Both the position numbers and the translations under genes were made by a program. A stretch of 7,446 bases of DNA from the NCBI GenBank assembly GCA_027295245.1, contig JAPULF010000461.1, positions 1 through 7,446 on the forward strand, given 5' to 3'. Each line of letters starts with the position of its first letter. Position 1 is the stretch's first letter. The notes under the pieces are model-generated. The model worked only from the letters and a program-made list of their open reading frames with translations. It ran no database searches and was not told the origin of the DNA. The stretch comes from Planctomycetota bacterium. GTDB lineage: Bacteria > Planctomycetota > Phycisphaerae > UBA1845 > UTPLA1. Shown piece after piece: positions 1-6,808 of the stretch.

Positions 1-692
1 TGCGGGGCGCAAGCCGGCGGCACTCCGAGAATCTGAAGAAAGTCGACAGCAAGAAGCGCTATCCGTTGGAAGGCGGCGTCAAGCTGATGAAAGACCTGAG
101 TAGTGGGACGAAGTTTACTCAAACGGTGAACATCGTCTTGAACCTCGGAATCGACGCCCGCCACGCGGACCAGATGATTCGCGGGGCCGTTTCTCTCCCC
201 AAGGGAATCGGCAAGACCAAGCGTGTCATCGCGTTCTGCGAAGGCGAAGACGCGGAAAAGGCCATGGCTGCGGGTGCGATCGAGTCCGGAGTAGACGATC
301 TGGTCAAGAAAATCAGCGGGGGGTGGATGGATTTCGACGTTGCCATCGCCCATCCGCGGTCCATGGGCAAGGTCGGTCGACTCGGTCGCCTGCTCGGCCC
401 CCAGGGAAAGATGCCATCACCCAAGAACGGGACCGTCACGGCGGACGTCGAGTCCGCGGTTCGTGATTTCGCCGCCGGCAAGATCGAATTTCGAAATGAT
501 TCGGGCGGCAATATCCACGCCGTCGTGGGCAGGGCCGATTTTCCCGACGCCGATCTTATGGAAAACATCAAGGCATTCGTGGGGCATATTCGCAAGATGA
601 AACCGGCCACCAGCAAGGGCACGTTCATCCGGAAAGTCTGCATCAGCGGGACGATGTCGCCGGCGGTCGAGTTGGAAGTCGCCTCCCAGTAA
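1..692 (+). CDS. rplA: 50S ribosomal protein L1, 5'-partial
   Basis: L1 forms the mobile stalk near the ribosomal E site and helps release deacylated tRNA; in many bacteria it also binds its own mRNA as a repressor. The reading frame is open from base 3 (first complete codon) to the TAA at 690-692, giving about 229 residues against a usual 225-235, so only a few N-terminal residues lie outside the window. The segment NLKKVDSKKRYPLEGG matches the usual L1 N-terminus, so the TTG at 66 and the ATG at 87 are internal codons, not starts. NLGIDARHADQMIRGAV and the L1 signature around LGRLLGPQGKMPSP (about 376-423) are plain, followed by GTVTADV and the C-terminal KGTFIRKVCISGTM. rplJ follows after 15 nt, consistent with co-transcription. 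The protein looks normal. Family assignment is certain; only the true start is unseen. Confidence 0.97.
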   Translation, partial: RGASRRHSENLKKVDSKKRYPLEGGVKLMKDLSSGTKFTQTVNIVLNLGIDARHADQMIRGAVSLPKGIGKTKRVIAFCEGEDAEKAMAAGAIESGVDDLVKKISGGWMDFDVAIAHPRSMGKVGRLGRLLGPQGKMPSPKNGTVTADVESAVRDFAAGKIEFRNDSGGNIHAVVGRADFPDADLMENIKAFVGHIRKMKPATSKGTFIRKVCISGTMSPAVELEVASQ

Positions 693-707
693 TAGAAGAG
701 ACCCGAC

Positions 708-1244
708 ATGAGTCGAATGATCAAAGAGCTGCTGGAAAAGGAATTCCGCAACAAGTACGCGGACTTGGATTCCGGGCTGGTCGTCAGCGTTCACGGCCTG
801 AACGGCACCGACGTAAACAACTTCCGCGTCGAGCTGAAAAAAAGCAGCGCCGAGGTCCACGTCATTCATAATCGTCTGGCCCGCCGGGCCCTGACGGGAA
901 CCACGCTCGAGCCGTTGGGGGCGATGCTGGCGGGTCCTTGTGCGTTAGTGACGGGCGGGCCCAGCCCGATAGATATTGCGAAGGAACTGGTCCGGCTCAC
1001 GAAAGACTACCCCAAGCTGGAGCTGAAGTACGGACTGATCGACGGGGAGGCGGAAACCGCCCCGATCGAGGAGATATCGAAGCGGAAGAGCCTGTCCGAG
1101 CTTCAGGGCGAGATTGCCCTTCTGGCGCTCTCGCCCGGCCGACGCATTGCCGGCTGCCTGAATGTCGGCGGGGTGATCGCCGGTTGCATCAAGGCGGTTG
1201 CCGAGAAACTGGAAAAAGGCGAAACGATTGCGAAGGTCGCGTGA
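708..1244 (+). CDS. rplJ: 50S ribosomal protein L10
   Basis: L10 is the base of the L12 stalk: its N-terminal domain binds 23S rRNA with L11 and its C-terminal helix carries L12 dimers that recruit translation factors. The protein is 178 residues, against 165 in E. coli. The N-terminal half is typical: a helix (MIKELLEKEF), VVSVHGLNGTDVNNFR, then the HNRLARRAL element that corresponds to VVRNTLLRRAV in E. coli, then GPCALVTGG. The C-terminus (LSELQGEIALLALSPGRRI, then an alanine/glycine-rich stretch and IKAVAEKLEKGE) is roughly 13 residues longer than in E. coli. The start is the ATG at 708 behind a purine-rich AGAAGAG, 15 nt after rplA. That short gap leaves no space for a separate promoter and the long autoregulatory leader known upstream of E. 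coli rplJ. Position between rplA and rplL supports the call. Confidence 0.96.
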   Translation: MSRMIKELLEKEFRNKYADLDSGLVVSVHGLNGTDVNNFRVELKKSSAEVHVIHNRLARRALTGTTLEPLGAMLAGPCALVTGGPSPIDIAKELVRLTKDYPKLELKYGLIDGEAETAPIEEISKRKSLSELQGEIALLALSPGRRIAGCLNVGGVIAGCIKAVAEKLEKGETIAKVA

Positions 1245-1438
1245 GCGACCCTCGAAAACGGGTGTGATTTCGGCGACAAGCCGAATGCGAGCTTGACACT
1301 ATTCGAGTCCGACTGTCCCGGACGGTCGACACCATCGACCGGGGTTAAACGAGGTCAACGGGACCTCGGCTATCGGGCCGATCAGAACATGCGGTCGCCG
1401 GCGAAGGGCGGCCTTGCACAAGACGGGAGCATCGACTC
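1245..1438 (+). promoter_or_regulatory. rplJ-rplL gap with four potential RNA hairpins
   Basis: This 194-nt gap is longer than the usual several tens of bases between these two genes. By eye I find: TTCGGC/GCCGAA (1269-1274 with 1280-1285, loop GACAA); CGGTCGA/TCGACCG (1323-1329 with 1335-1341, loop CACCA); CGAGGTC/GACCTCG (1350-1356 with 1362-1368, loop AACGG); and GGTCGCC/GGCGGCC (1393-1399 with 1407-1413, one G-U pair, 7-nt loop). The first three all have five-base loops. None is followed by a T run, so they are not simple terminators. TTGACA at 1293-1298 is a perfect -35 hexamer, but no reasonable -10 lies 16-18 nt downstream, so a promoter is only a possibility. A role in setting L12 output, or as RNA-processing sites, is inference. 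Confidence 0.35.
1425..1429 (+). promoter_or_regulatory. Ribosome binding site of rplL
   Basis: GGGAG, nine bases before the ATG at 1439, is a reasonable Shine-Dalgarno sequence. It fixes the rplL start and shows that rplL has its own ribosome entry rather than relying on coupling to rplJ. Confidence 0.6.
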
Positions 1439-1852
1439 ATGGCGGAAGCACCAGTAAAGGAATTCTCGGACGCGGTCAAAGGGTTGGGCGACAAGATCGT
1501 GGAATTGACGGTGAAAGACGCCCAATCGCTGGCTGATTACCTGAAAGAGACCTACAACATCGAGCCGGCGGGCGGCGGTGTGGTGGCCATAGCCGGGGCA
1601 GGCGGCGGCGGAGAAGAGGCCGCGGAAGAGCCGACCAACTTCGATGTCATGCTGTTGGATTGCGGGGCCAAGAAGATCAACGTAATCAAGGTTGTTCGAG
1701 CGGCCACCCAGTTGGGCCTGAAGGAAGCCAAGGAAATCGTGGACTCGGCTCCGAAGGCGGTCAAGGAAGACGTTTCCAAGGAAGATGCGGAAAAACTGAA
1801 GAAGGAACTGGAAGAGGCGGGTGCAAAGGTCGAACTGAAGGGCAAGTTGTAA
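1439..1852 (+). CDS. rplL: 50S ribosomal protein L7/L12
   Basis: L7/L12 is the multicopy stalk protein that binds elongation, initiation and release factor GTPases. The protein is 137 residues, slightly longer than the usual 120-130. Residues 8-43 are the N-terminal dimerisation and L10-binding domain ([13 protein letters not shown] is characteristic). Residues 44-66 are the flexible hinge, here rich in glycine and glutamate as well as alanine. Residues 67-137 are the factor-binding C-terminal domain, with [10 protein letters not shown] (78-87), [14 protein letters not shown] (92-105) and [13 protein letters not shown] at the end. The conserved lysines and the GLKEAK helix that contact factors are present. 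Cys75, just before the GAKK turn, replaces what is usually a small residue; this is a mild oddity. The gene has its own binding site and is flanked by two long untranslated gaps, which would allow separate control. Confidence 0.97.
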   Translation: MAEAPVKEFSDAVKGLGDKIVELTVKDAQSLADYLKETYNIEPAGGGVVAIAGAGGGGEEAAEEPTNFDVMLLDCGAKKINVIKVVRAATQLGLKEAKEIVDSAPKAVKEDVSKEDAEKLKKELEEAGAKVELKGKL

Positions 1853-1882
1853 GTCTCGGGCCCAAAGGAAGTTATCCGAGAC
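1853..1882 (+). repeat. Inverted repeat directly after the rplL stop
   Basis: GTCTCGG (1853-1859) pairs perfectly with CCGAGAC (1876-1882); a G-U pair could extend it by one. The 14-16 nt loop is long and no T run follows. It could protect or process the rplL 3' end rather than terminate it. Confidence 0.4.
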
Positions 1883-1946
1883 AGCCCGGAATTCGATGGA
1901 ATTCGTGGCTTGGAGGATCTAGAATCCTGTTTGTCTCCACCGCAGG

Positions 1947-1988
1947 GGCGGAAATAAACCGGTCGGAACGGGACTGACTGGTTTCGCC
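1947..1988 (+). repeat. Composite stem-loop in the rplL-rpoB gap
   Basis: AAACCGGTC (1956-1964) pairs with GACTGGTTT (1976-1984) with one G-U pair and an 11-nt loop. An outer GGCG (1947-1950) pairs with CGCC (1985-1988), leaving GAAAT bulged on the 5' side. The total is 13 pairs. It is the longest stem I can find in this gap. No T run follows. RNase processing or a regulatory fold are possible readings. Confidence 0.4.
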
Positions 1989-2091
1989 TAGATGGCCCCT
2001 TCGGATGGCAGTCCCCTTGGTGAATTCGATTGAAACGGGTGCGTGGTTACTCTTGCGAGTAGGTGTCGCAGCACTCAGGCGTGTGACCCAT

Positions 2092-2134
2092 CCGCGGTAT
2101 CAAGAACGCGGGCGGCGTGCTATGCGCGGTTTTT
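2092..2134 (+). terminator. Weak terminator- or attenuator-like element
   Basis: CGTGC (2116-2120), loop TAT, GCGCG (2124-2128, one G-U pair) lies just before TTTTT (2130-2134). An alternative pairing puts CCGCG (2092-2096) with CGCGG (2125-2129), ending exactly at the T run. Two competing stems ahead of the same T run would fit partial termination, but both are short. Confidence 0.25.
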
Positions 2135-2209
2135 GGTCCGCTGCCGGGCATCCACCGCAAAGGCCCACGGCCCAATCCAATTTGACGGCATGCGTGATGC
2201 TTGCCAGAC

Positions 2210-2223
2210 CGACCGTACGGTCG
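2210..2223 (+). repeat. Perfect 14-bp palindrome upstream of rpoB
   Basis: CGACCGTACGGTCG is its own reverse complement. As DNA it could be an operator for a dimeric regulator; as RNA it would make a five-pair stem with a GTAC loop. It lies 51 bases before the rpoB start. It may also arise by chance in GC-rich DNA. Confidence 0.35.
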
Positions 2224-2228
2224 AAACA

Positions 2229-2246
2229 GGGGCGCGACCGCGCTCC
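2229..2246 (+). repeat. GC-rich hairpin just before rpoB
   Basis: GGGGCGC (2229-2235) pairs with GCGCTCC (2240-2246), seven pairs with one G-U and a GACC tetraloop. No T run follows. It lies 28 nt before the rpoB ATG and 16 nt before its ribosome binding site, where it could influence mRNA stability or translation. Confidence 0.3.
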
Positions 2247-2262
2247 GGTTAGCTAGGTAGCT

Positions 2263-2268
2263 GAAAGG
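2263..2268 (+). promoter_or_regulatory. Ribosome binding site of rpoB
   Basis: GAAAGG, six bases before the ATG at 2275, is a moderate Shine-Dalgarno sequence. An in-frame TAG at 2254-2256 rules out any longer N-terminus, so this site fixes the rpoB start. Confidence 0.6.
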
Positions 2269-2274
2269 TTTGCG

Positions 2275-5200
2275 ATGATCGGCATCCATGAAATCCGGAA
2301 TTTTTGCAAGGTCGGCGATGCGATGGACGTGCCGAACCTGATCGAGATTCAGGTCGGCTCGTACACTCGATTTCTGCAAAGGTTTGTGCCGATCTCGAAG
2401 AGAACGCCGACCGGTCTGGAAGCGCTTCTCCGGGAGACGTTCCCGATCAAGAGCTACGACGAGAACATCGTGCTCGAGTATCTCGACTACTCGCTTGGAA
2501 AGCCGCGCTACACCCCGGACGAGTGCCGCCAGTTGCGTCTGACCTTCGGCATGCCGTTGCGAATTCGGTGTCGGCTTCACCGCAAGGACAAGGACGAGAT
2601 CGTCGAGGATCAAATCTATCTCGGCGAGTTTCCGATCATGATCGGGGGCGGCGAGTTCATCATCAACGGCGCCGAGCGGGTGATCGTCTCACAACTTCAC
2701 CGTTCGCCCGGGGTGGACTTCATTCGAGAAACGCTGGAGGCGGATCGCCCGCTGCACGCGTGCCGAATCATCCCGGAGCGTGGCAGCTGGATCGAAATCA
2801 ACATCACTCGAAAGGACGTTCTGGCCGTCCGGATCGATCAGTCCAGCAAGATTCCGGCGACGTGTTTTTTGCGGGCGATGGATCCCTGCTACGGAACGGA
2901 CGCCTCGATCGTTCGGCGGTTCTATTCGACGAAGATGTGTCGCTCGGGCAGCCTCAAGCCCGACATGTACGCGGTCGAGGACATCTGGGGCGACGAAGAG
3001 GAAGGGACGGAAGCGGAGCCGCTGGTGCGTGCGGGATGCCAGTTGGGCGACGCGGTCGGGCGGATTCAGGCATCGTCGGTCAAACAGATCGAGGTGATCG
3101 AAAACGTCTCCGACCCACTCATTCTCAACACCCTGGCGGAAGACAGCAGCCGGAGCCACGAGGACGCCCTTCTCAAGATTTACAAGAGCCTTCGCCCTGG
3201 CAATCCGGCTCAACTGGACAAGGCCGTGAAGTTGTTCCACGAAAAATTCTACGATCCGAATCGCTACCGTCTCGGCAAGGTCGGCCGTTTTCGGATCAAT
3301 CGGAAGTTCGGTCTTTCGATCCCGACGGAACTGAACACGCTGACCGTTGCGGACGTGGTGGCTTGCCTTCGATATCTGCTGGACCTGCGGACGCAGAACC
3401 GTCTGGGTTCCTCGGTTCCGCGGCGGATGCCGTTCGAACTGTGCATCATGCGCTGGTCGGCCGAGCTGGCGGAGCAACTCAATTCATACCAACTCAAGGG
3501 TAAGAAGGTGCAGTGCCCGAAGTCCAAGGTCGTGCTCGGAAGTTTGAGCGCTATTCGATCGGGCCGAAAGAAGTGCGAACCGGACCAAGTGGTCGCGGAA
3601 ATCCGCACGCAGCTCGAGGCCATCTCCGATTCCCCGACGGAGTGGGTGCCGGTTGACTCGCTCGACGTGGAGAAGATGCGGCATCGGCTCGGGCGCGCCA
3701 AGACGGACCGGCCGTCGGACATTACCAAGTCGGCCAAGGACTTCGTGGTGGCCACGATTCGGACGCGGGCCGGGCGAATCCTGGAGGCCATCCGGGCCTA
3801 CGAGGCGAAGAGTCCGAGCGGGGAGGCGGGACTGGCCCAGTTGGAATTCATGAACTACTACCCTCGACCGGGCGTGATCTATGCGTTCGGCGAATCCGAA
3901 GCGAAGAAGCTCAGCCAGTCCGGCATGGTGGAGATGGAGAGCGAGTGGCGCGAGGTTTTCGGGGCCTCGGCGAAACACGTTGCGTTTTCGAGCCTCAAAG
4001 ACATCAGCAAGCTGATGGAGGCCAAGTCGGCGTCGGACACATTCTCGATAGGCAATCTGTACGAGTACGCCTGGAACCAGACGCGGGTTGTGATTTCCGA
4101 GGATGACATCGACCATCTCGGAAACCGGCGTCTTCGAACCATCGACGAGTTGGCGTGCGACGAATTGCGAAAGGGCTTTTTGAAACTTCGCCGAACGGTT
4201 CAGGAACGCATGAGCATGAAGGACCCCGACCAGTTGGGCAAGATCGCCGAACTGATCAACTCGAAGGCGGTCTCTGGGGCGATCGAATTCTTTTTCGGCC
4301 GGGGCGAACTCTCTCAGGTGGTCGATCAGACCAATCCGCTGAGTCAGTTGACGCACGAACGGCGGCTGTCGGCCCTGGGTCCGGGCGGATTGAATCGCAA
4401 GCGGGCGGGCTTCGAGGTTCGCGACGTTCACATCAGCCACTATGGCCGCATCTGCCCGATCGAAACGCCTGAAGGAACCAACATCGGGCTGATTGCCTCG
4501 TTGAGTATTTATTCGACCGTGGACGAGTACGGCTTTCTCATCACGCCCTATCGCCCGGTTGCGAAGGACAAGAGCGTTAACGGCGGCCACAAGTTCCTGC
4601 GGGCCGATGAGGAAATGAAATCGACGCTCGCACCGCCGAACGTGATCGATCCGGCCCAGAACAAGATTCGCGGCGATCACCACGTGGCCCGAATCCGCGG
4701 GGACCTCGGCATGGTCGAATCGTCAGAGATCGAATACGTCGACATTTCTCCGAAGCAAACAGTCGGCGTTTCGGCGTCGCTGATCCCGTTTCTGGAGCAC
4801 GACGACGCCAACCGAGCCCTGATGGGATCCAACATGCAGCGTCAAGCCGTGCCGCTGCTCGTCACGCAGCCGCCGATTGTGGCGACCGGGATGGAGCGCG
4901 TCGTGGCGGACAACAGCGGCATGGTCGTTCGGGCGCTGGAAGACGGCACGGTGACCTTTGTGGACGCGACCCGAATCGTTCTCGACCGAACGGAAGAATA
5001 CGTCCTCCGCAAGTTCCACGGATTGAACGAGCGTACCTGCCTGAACCAGGTGCCGATCGTGAAACTCGGCCAGAGCGTCAAGAAGCGGGAAGTCCTAGCG
5101 GACGGCCCCGGCTGCCATCTGGGCGAACTGGCCCTGGGTCGCAACGTTCTGGTCGCGTTCATGACGTTCGACGGCTACAATTTCGAGGATGCGATCCTGA

Positions 5201-6744
5201 TTTCCCAGCGTCTGGTCCAGACCGACACTTTCGCCAGCATCCATATCGAAGAACACGACATCGAAATCCGCGAGACCAAGCTCGGTCGCGAAGAGTTCAC
5301 ATGCGACATCCCGAACGTCTCCGAAAAGGCCCTCGGCAATCTGGACGAGAGCGGAGTGATTCGCATCGGAACCGAAGTCAAGCCGGGCGATATTCTGGTC
5401 GGCAAGGTGTCACCGAAGAGCAAGAGCGAGTTGAGCCCGGAGGAGAAACTGCTGCACGCGATCTTCGGCCGGGCGGGCGAAGACGTAAAGAACGACTCTC
5501 TGGAAGTACCCAGCGGCGAGTACGGAATCGTGATCGACACCAAGCGGTTCAGTCGCCGCACGCACCTTGGCGACGATCAAAAGCGGGCCCTGCAGGAGCG
5601 CATCAGGGATCACAAGTCGGCCTGCAACGAGCGGACGATCGTCATTTTCCGGCAGATGGTCGCCGATATGGAACAGATTGCGGGTCTGCCGATCATCAAT
5701 CCCGCGGACAAGCAGATCGTCGGCAAGAGTTCCGATCCGAAGGTGATCATGGAGCAGATCGGCGAGCCGGGCAATTGGGCATTCAGCCCGAAATGGATCA
5801 AGCCTGTCACCAAACGAACGGAATGCGAAAAGATCTTCGACCGGTTCTGGCCGCGCATCGTCGAGATGGTCGAGGAGCGCGAGCGCAAGTCCGCCCAATT
5901 GAAACGGGGAGACGAATTGCCGTCGGGCGTGCTCGAGATGGTCAAGGTGTACGTCGCCACCAAGCGGCAACTCTCGGTGGGCGACAAGATGGCCGGCCGT
6001 CACGGCAACAAGGGCGTGATCGCGAAGATTATGCCGACCGAGGATATGCCCTACCTGGCGGACGGAACGCCCGTCGACATCCTCCTGAATCCACTGGGCG
6101 TCCCCTCGCGTATGAACGTCGGACAGATTCTCGAGACGCACTTGGGTTGGGCGGCACAGGTCCTGGGATTCCAGGCGGTCACGCCGGTCTTCGATGGGGC
6201 CACGGAGCAGGAAATCCACGACGCCACCGTCGAAGCGAATGCCCGGGTGCGGGAAATCCGCACGGATCGCAAGGAAATCGTGGAGGCCGGTGACAGGCGA
6301 ACCTTGATGGTGGAGATGCCGTACGGCGGCAAGGTCACGCTGCATGACGGTCGCACCGGCGATGCGTTCGATCAAGAGGTGGCCGTGGGCTACATCTACA
6401 TGATGAAGCTGCACCACCTCGTGGATGACAAGATCCACGCCCGCGCGACGGGGCCCTATTCACTCATCACGCAGCAGCCGTTGGGCGGCAAGGCCCGAAC
6501 GGGCGGCCAGCGCTTCGGCGAAATGGAAGTCTGGGGTCTGGAGGCCTACGGTTGCGCCCACGTTTTGCAGGAACTGGTGACCGTCAAATCGGACGACGTT
6601 GAGGGTCGGACCAAGATCTACGAATCGATGGTGAAAGGCGAAAACACGCTGGAGGCGGGCACGCCGGTTTCATTCGACGTACTTTGCAACGAGATTCGCG
6701 GATTGGGAATGAACATCCAACTGGACAAAGGAAAGCTGATCTAG
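2275..6744 (+). CDS. rpoB: DNA-directed RNA polymerase beta subunit with large insertion
   Basis: This is the beta subunit of core RNA polymerase, forming one pincer of the clamp and part of the active centre. It is 1489 residues, long for the family (E. coli 1342). Landmarks run in order: [13 protein letters not shown] near the N-terminus; [13 protein letters not shown] (124-136) and [35 protein letters not shown] (610-619); the rifampicin region [12 protein letters not shown] (678-689) to [25 protein letters not shown] (967-973, acidic E971 and D972); [11 protein letters not shown] (1237-1247) with the two active-centre lysines K1238 and K1246; and the C-terminal [17 protein letters not shown]. 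Residues matching the main rifampicin-resistance positions (Q681, D684, S690, H694, R697, S699, L701) are the sensitive type, while E. coli F514 and M515 are both valine (682, 683). About 230 extra residues sit at 373-609. The 1096-1208 segment lies where E. coli has its second large beta insertion. The wording is planctomycete-like. The frame is intact throughout. Confidence 0.98.
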   Translation: MIGIHEIRNFCKVGDAMDVPNLIEIQVGSYTRFLQRFVPISKRTPTGLEALLRETFPIKSYDENIVLEYLDYSLGKPRYTPDECRQLRLTFGMPLRIRCRLHRKDKDEIVEDQIYLGEFPIMIGGGEFIINGAERVIVSQLHRSPGVDFIRETLEADRPLHACRIIPERGSWIEINITRKDVLAVRIDQSSKIPATCFLRAMDPCYGTDASIVRRFYSTKMCRSGSLKPDMYAVEDIWGDEEEGTEAEPLVRAGCQLGDAVGRIQASSVKQIEVIENVSDPLILNTLAEDSSRSHEDALLKIYKSLRPGNPAQLDKAVKLFHEKFYDPNRYRLGKVGRFRINRKFGLSIPTELNTLTVADVVACLRYLLDLRTQNRLGSSVPRRMPFELCIMRWSAELAEQLNSYQLKGKKVQCPKSKVVLGSLSAIRSGRKKCEPDQVVAEIRTQLEAISDSPTEWVPVDSLDVEKMRHRLGRAKTDRPSDITKSAKDFVVATIRTRAGRILEAIRAYEAKSPSGEAGLAQLEFMNYYPRPGVIYAFGESEAKKLSQSGMVEMESEWREVFGASAKHVAFSSLKDISKLMEAKSASDTFSIGNLYEYAWNQTRVVISEDDIDHLGNRRLRTIDELACDELRKGFLKLRRTVQERMSMKDPDQLGKIAELINSKAVSGAIEFFFGRGELSQVVDQTNPLSQLTHERRLSALGPGGLNRKRAGFEVRDVHISHYGRICPIETPEGTNIGLIASLSIYSTVDEYGFLITPYRPVAKDKSVNGGHKFLRADEEMKSTLAPPNVIDPAQNKIRGDHHVARIRGDLGMVESSEIEYVDISPKQTVGVSASLIPFLEHDDANRALMGSNMQRQAVPLLVTQPPIVATGMERVVADNSGMVVRALEDGTVTFVDATRIVLDRTEEYVLRKFHGLNERTCLNQVPIVKLGQSVKKREVLADGPGCHLGELALGRNVLVAFMTFDGYNFEDAILISQRLVQTDTFASIHIEEHDIEIRETKLGREEFTCDIPNVSEKALGNLDESGVIRIGTEVKPGDILVGKVSPKSKSELSPEEKLLHAIFGRAGEDVKNDSLEVPSGEYGIVIDTKRFSRRTHLGDDQKRALQERIRDHKSACNERTIVIFRQMVADMEQIAGLPIINPADKQIVGKSSDPKVIMEQIGEPGNWAFSPKWIKPVTKRTECEKIFDRFWPRIVEMVEERERKSAQLKRGDELPSGVLEMVKVYVATKRQLSVGDKMAGRHGNKGVIAKIMPTEDMPYLADGTPVDILLNPLGVPSRMNVGQILETHLGWAAQVLGFQAVTPVFDGATEQEIHDATVEANARVREIRTDRKEIVEAGDRRTLMVEMPYGGKVTLHDGRTGDAFDQEVAVGYIYMMKLHHLVDDKIHARATGPYSLITQQPLGGKARTGGQRFGEMEVWGLEAYGCAHVLQELVTVKSDDVEGRTKIYESMVKGENTLEAGTPVSFDVLCNEIRGLGMNIQLDKGKLI
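3391..4101 (+). other. Lineage-specific insertion in RpoB (residues 373-609)
   Basis: In E. coli the helix ending LIDIR is joined to [10 protein letters not shown] by six residues. Here LLDLR (368-372) and [10 protein letters not shown] (610-619) are separated by 237. The insert is in frame, without stops, and its base composition looks like the rest of rpoB. It opens with a helix-like segment (387-402, including WSAELAEQL). A strongly basic stretch follows at 408-433 (nine Lys/Arg, no Asp/Glu; C414, C434). Then come predicted helices (438-447, 494-508), a [13 protein letters not shown] segment, and a mixed helical end. I do not recognise a domain. It has no intein splice motifs. From memory, other planctomycete beta subunits of about 1240 residues have only a short link here. 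Confidence 0.85.
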
Positions 6745-6796
6745 TGTCGTCGGCTCGTCGGGCATCGAATTGGATCGGACGCGGCGTGCTCCAGAC

Positions 6797-6802
6797 GGAG
6801 GA
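6797..6802 (+). promoter_or_regulatory. Ribosome binding site choosing the ATG at 6809
   Basis: GGAGGA is a strong Shine-Dalgarno sequence. Two ATG codons are adjacent at 6806 and 6809. The spacing is three bases to the first and six to the second, so 6809 is favoured. The upstream in-frame TTG at 6770 has no such site. Confidence 0.75.
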
Positions 6803-6808
6803 TTCATG

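Larger units (their letters stand above)
1853..2274 (+). other. rplL-rpoB intergenic region, 422 nt, no convincing gene
   Basis: No credible protein gene is seen. The longest open frame on the + strand starts at an ATG at 2005 and ends at 2256. It has no Shine-Dalgarno sequence, is arginine-rich and resembles no family I know. The region holds several inverted repeats, a direct repeat of GGAATTCG (1888-1895 and 1898-1905), two copies of GATGGC (1991-1996, 2004-2009), a weak terminator-like element and a 14-bp palindrome, listed separately. A poor sigma70-like candidate is TTGTCT (1931-1936), 16 nt, AATAAA (1953-1958). In E. coli this gap contains an attenuator and an RNase III site that lower rpoBC output relative to the ribosomal proteins. 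A similar role here is inference. Confidence 0.5.

Noticed and set aside
66..68. TTG at 66 as the start of rplA
   Set aside because: The same frame is open to the left edge and encodes typical L1 N-terminal sequence, so the gene starts before the window.
1293..1321. Sigma70 promoter upstream of rplL built on TTGACA
   Set aside because: The hexamer is perfect, but the bases 16-18 nt downstream (around TCCCGG) bear no resemblance to a -10 element. It is kept only as a note in the gap description.
1888..1905. Tandem GGAATTCG repeats as a mobile-element footprint
   Set aside because: Only two 8-bp copies with a 2-nt spacer, and no inverted repeats or transposase nearby. Chance or a local slippage event is sufficient.
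2005..2256. Small 83-codon gene between rplL and rpoB
   Set aside because: ATG start but no Shine-Dalgarno sequence, arginine-rich composition typical of out-of-frame reading in GC-rich DNA, and no recognisable family. The region reads better as a structured leader.
3391..4101. Intein within RpoB
   Set aside because: The insertion does not begin with Cys/Ser at a splice junction, does not end in His-Asn before Cys/Ser/Thr, and shows no homing endonuclease motifs. It should remain part of the mature protein.
3484..4683. Long open frames on the - strand opposite rpoB (also 5410-6438 and 2689-3477)
   Set aside because: They lie antisense to strongly conserved RpoB sequence, have Arg/His/Leu-rich compositions typical of GC-rich shadow frames, and match no family.
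6770..6808. TTG start extending the GNAT-like protein by 13 residues
   Set aside because: No ribosome binding site precedes the TTG, whereas GGAGGA is ideally placed for the ATG at 6809. The extra residues (MDRTRRAPDGGFM) are not part of the fold.
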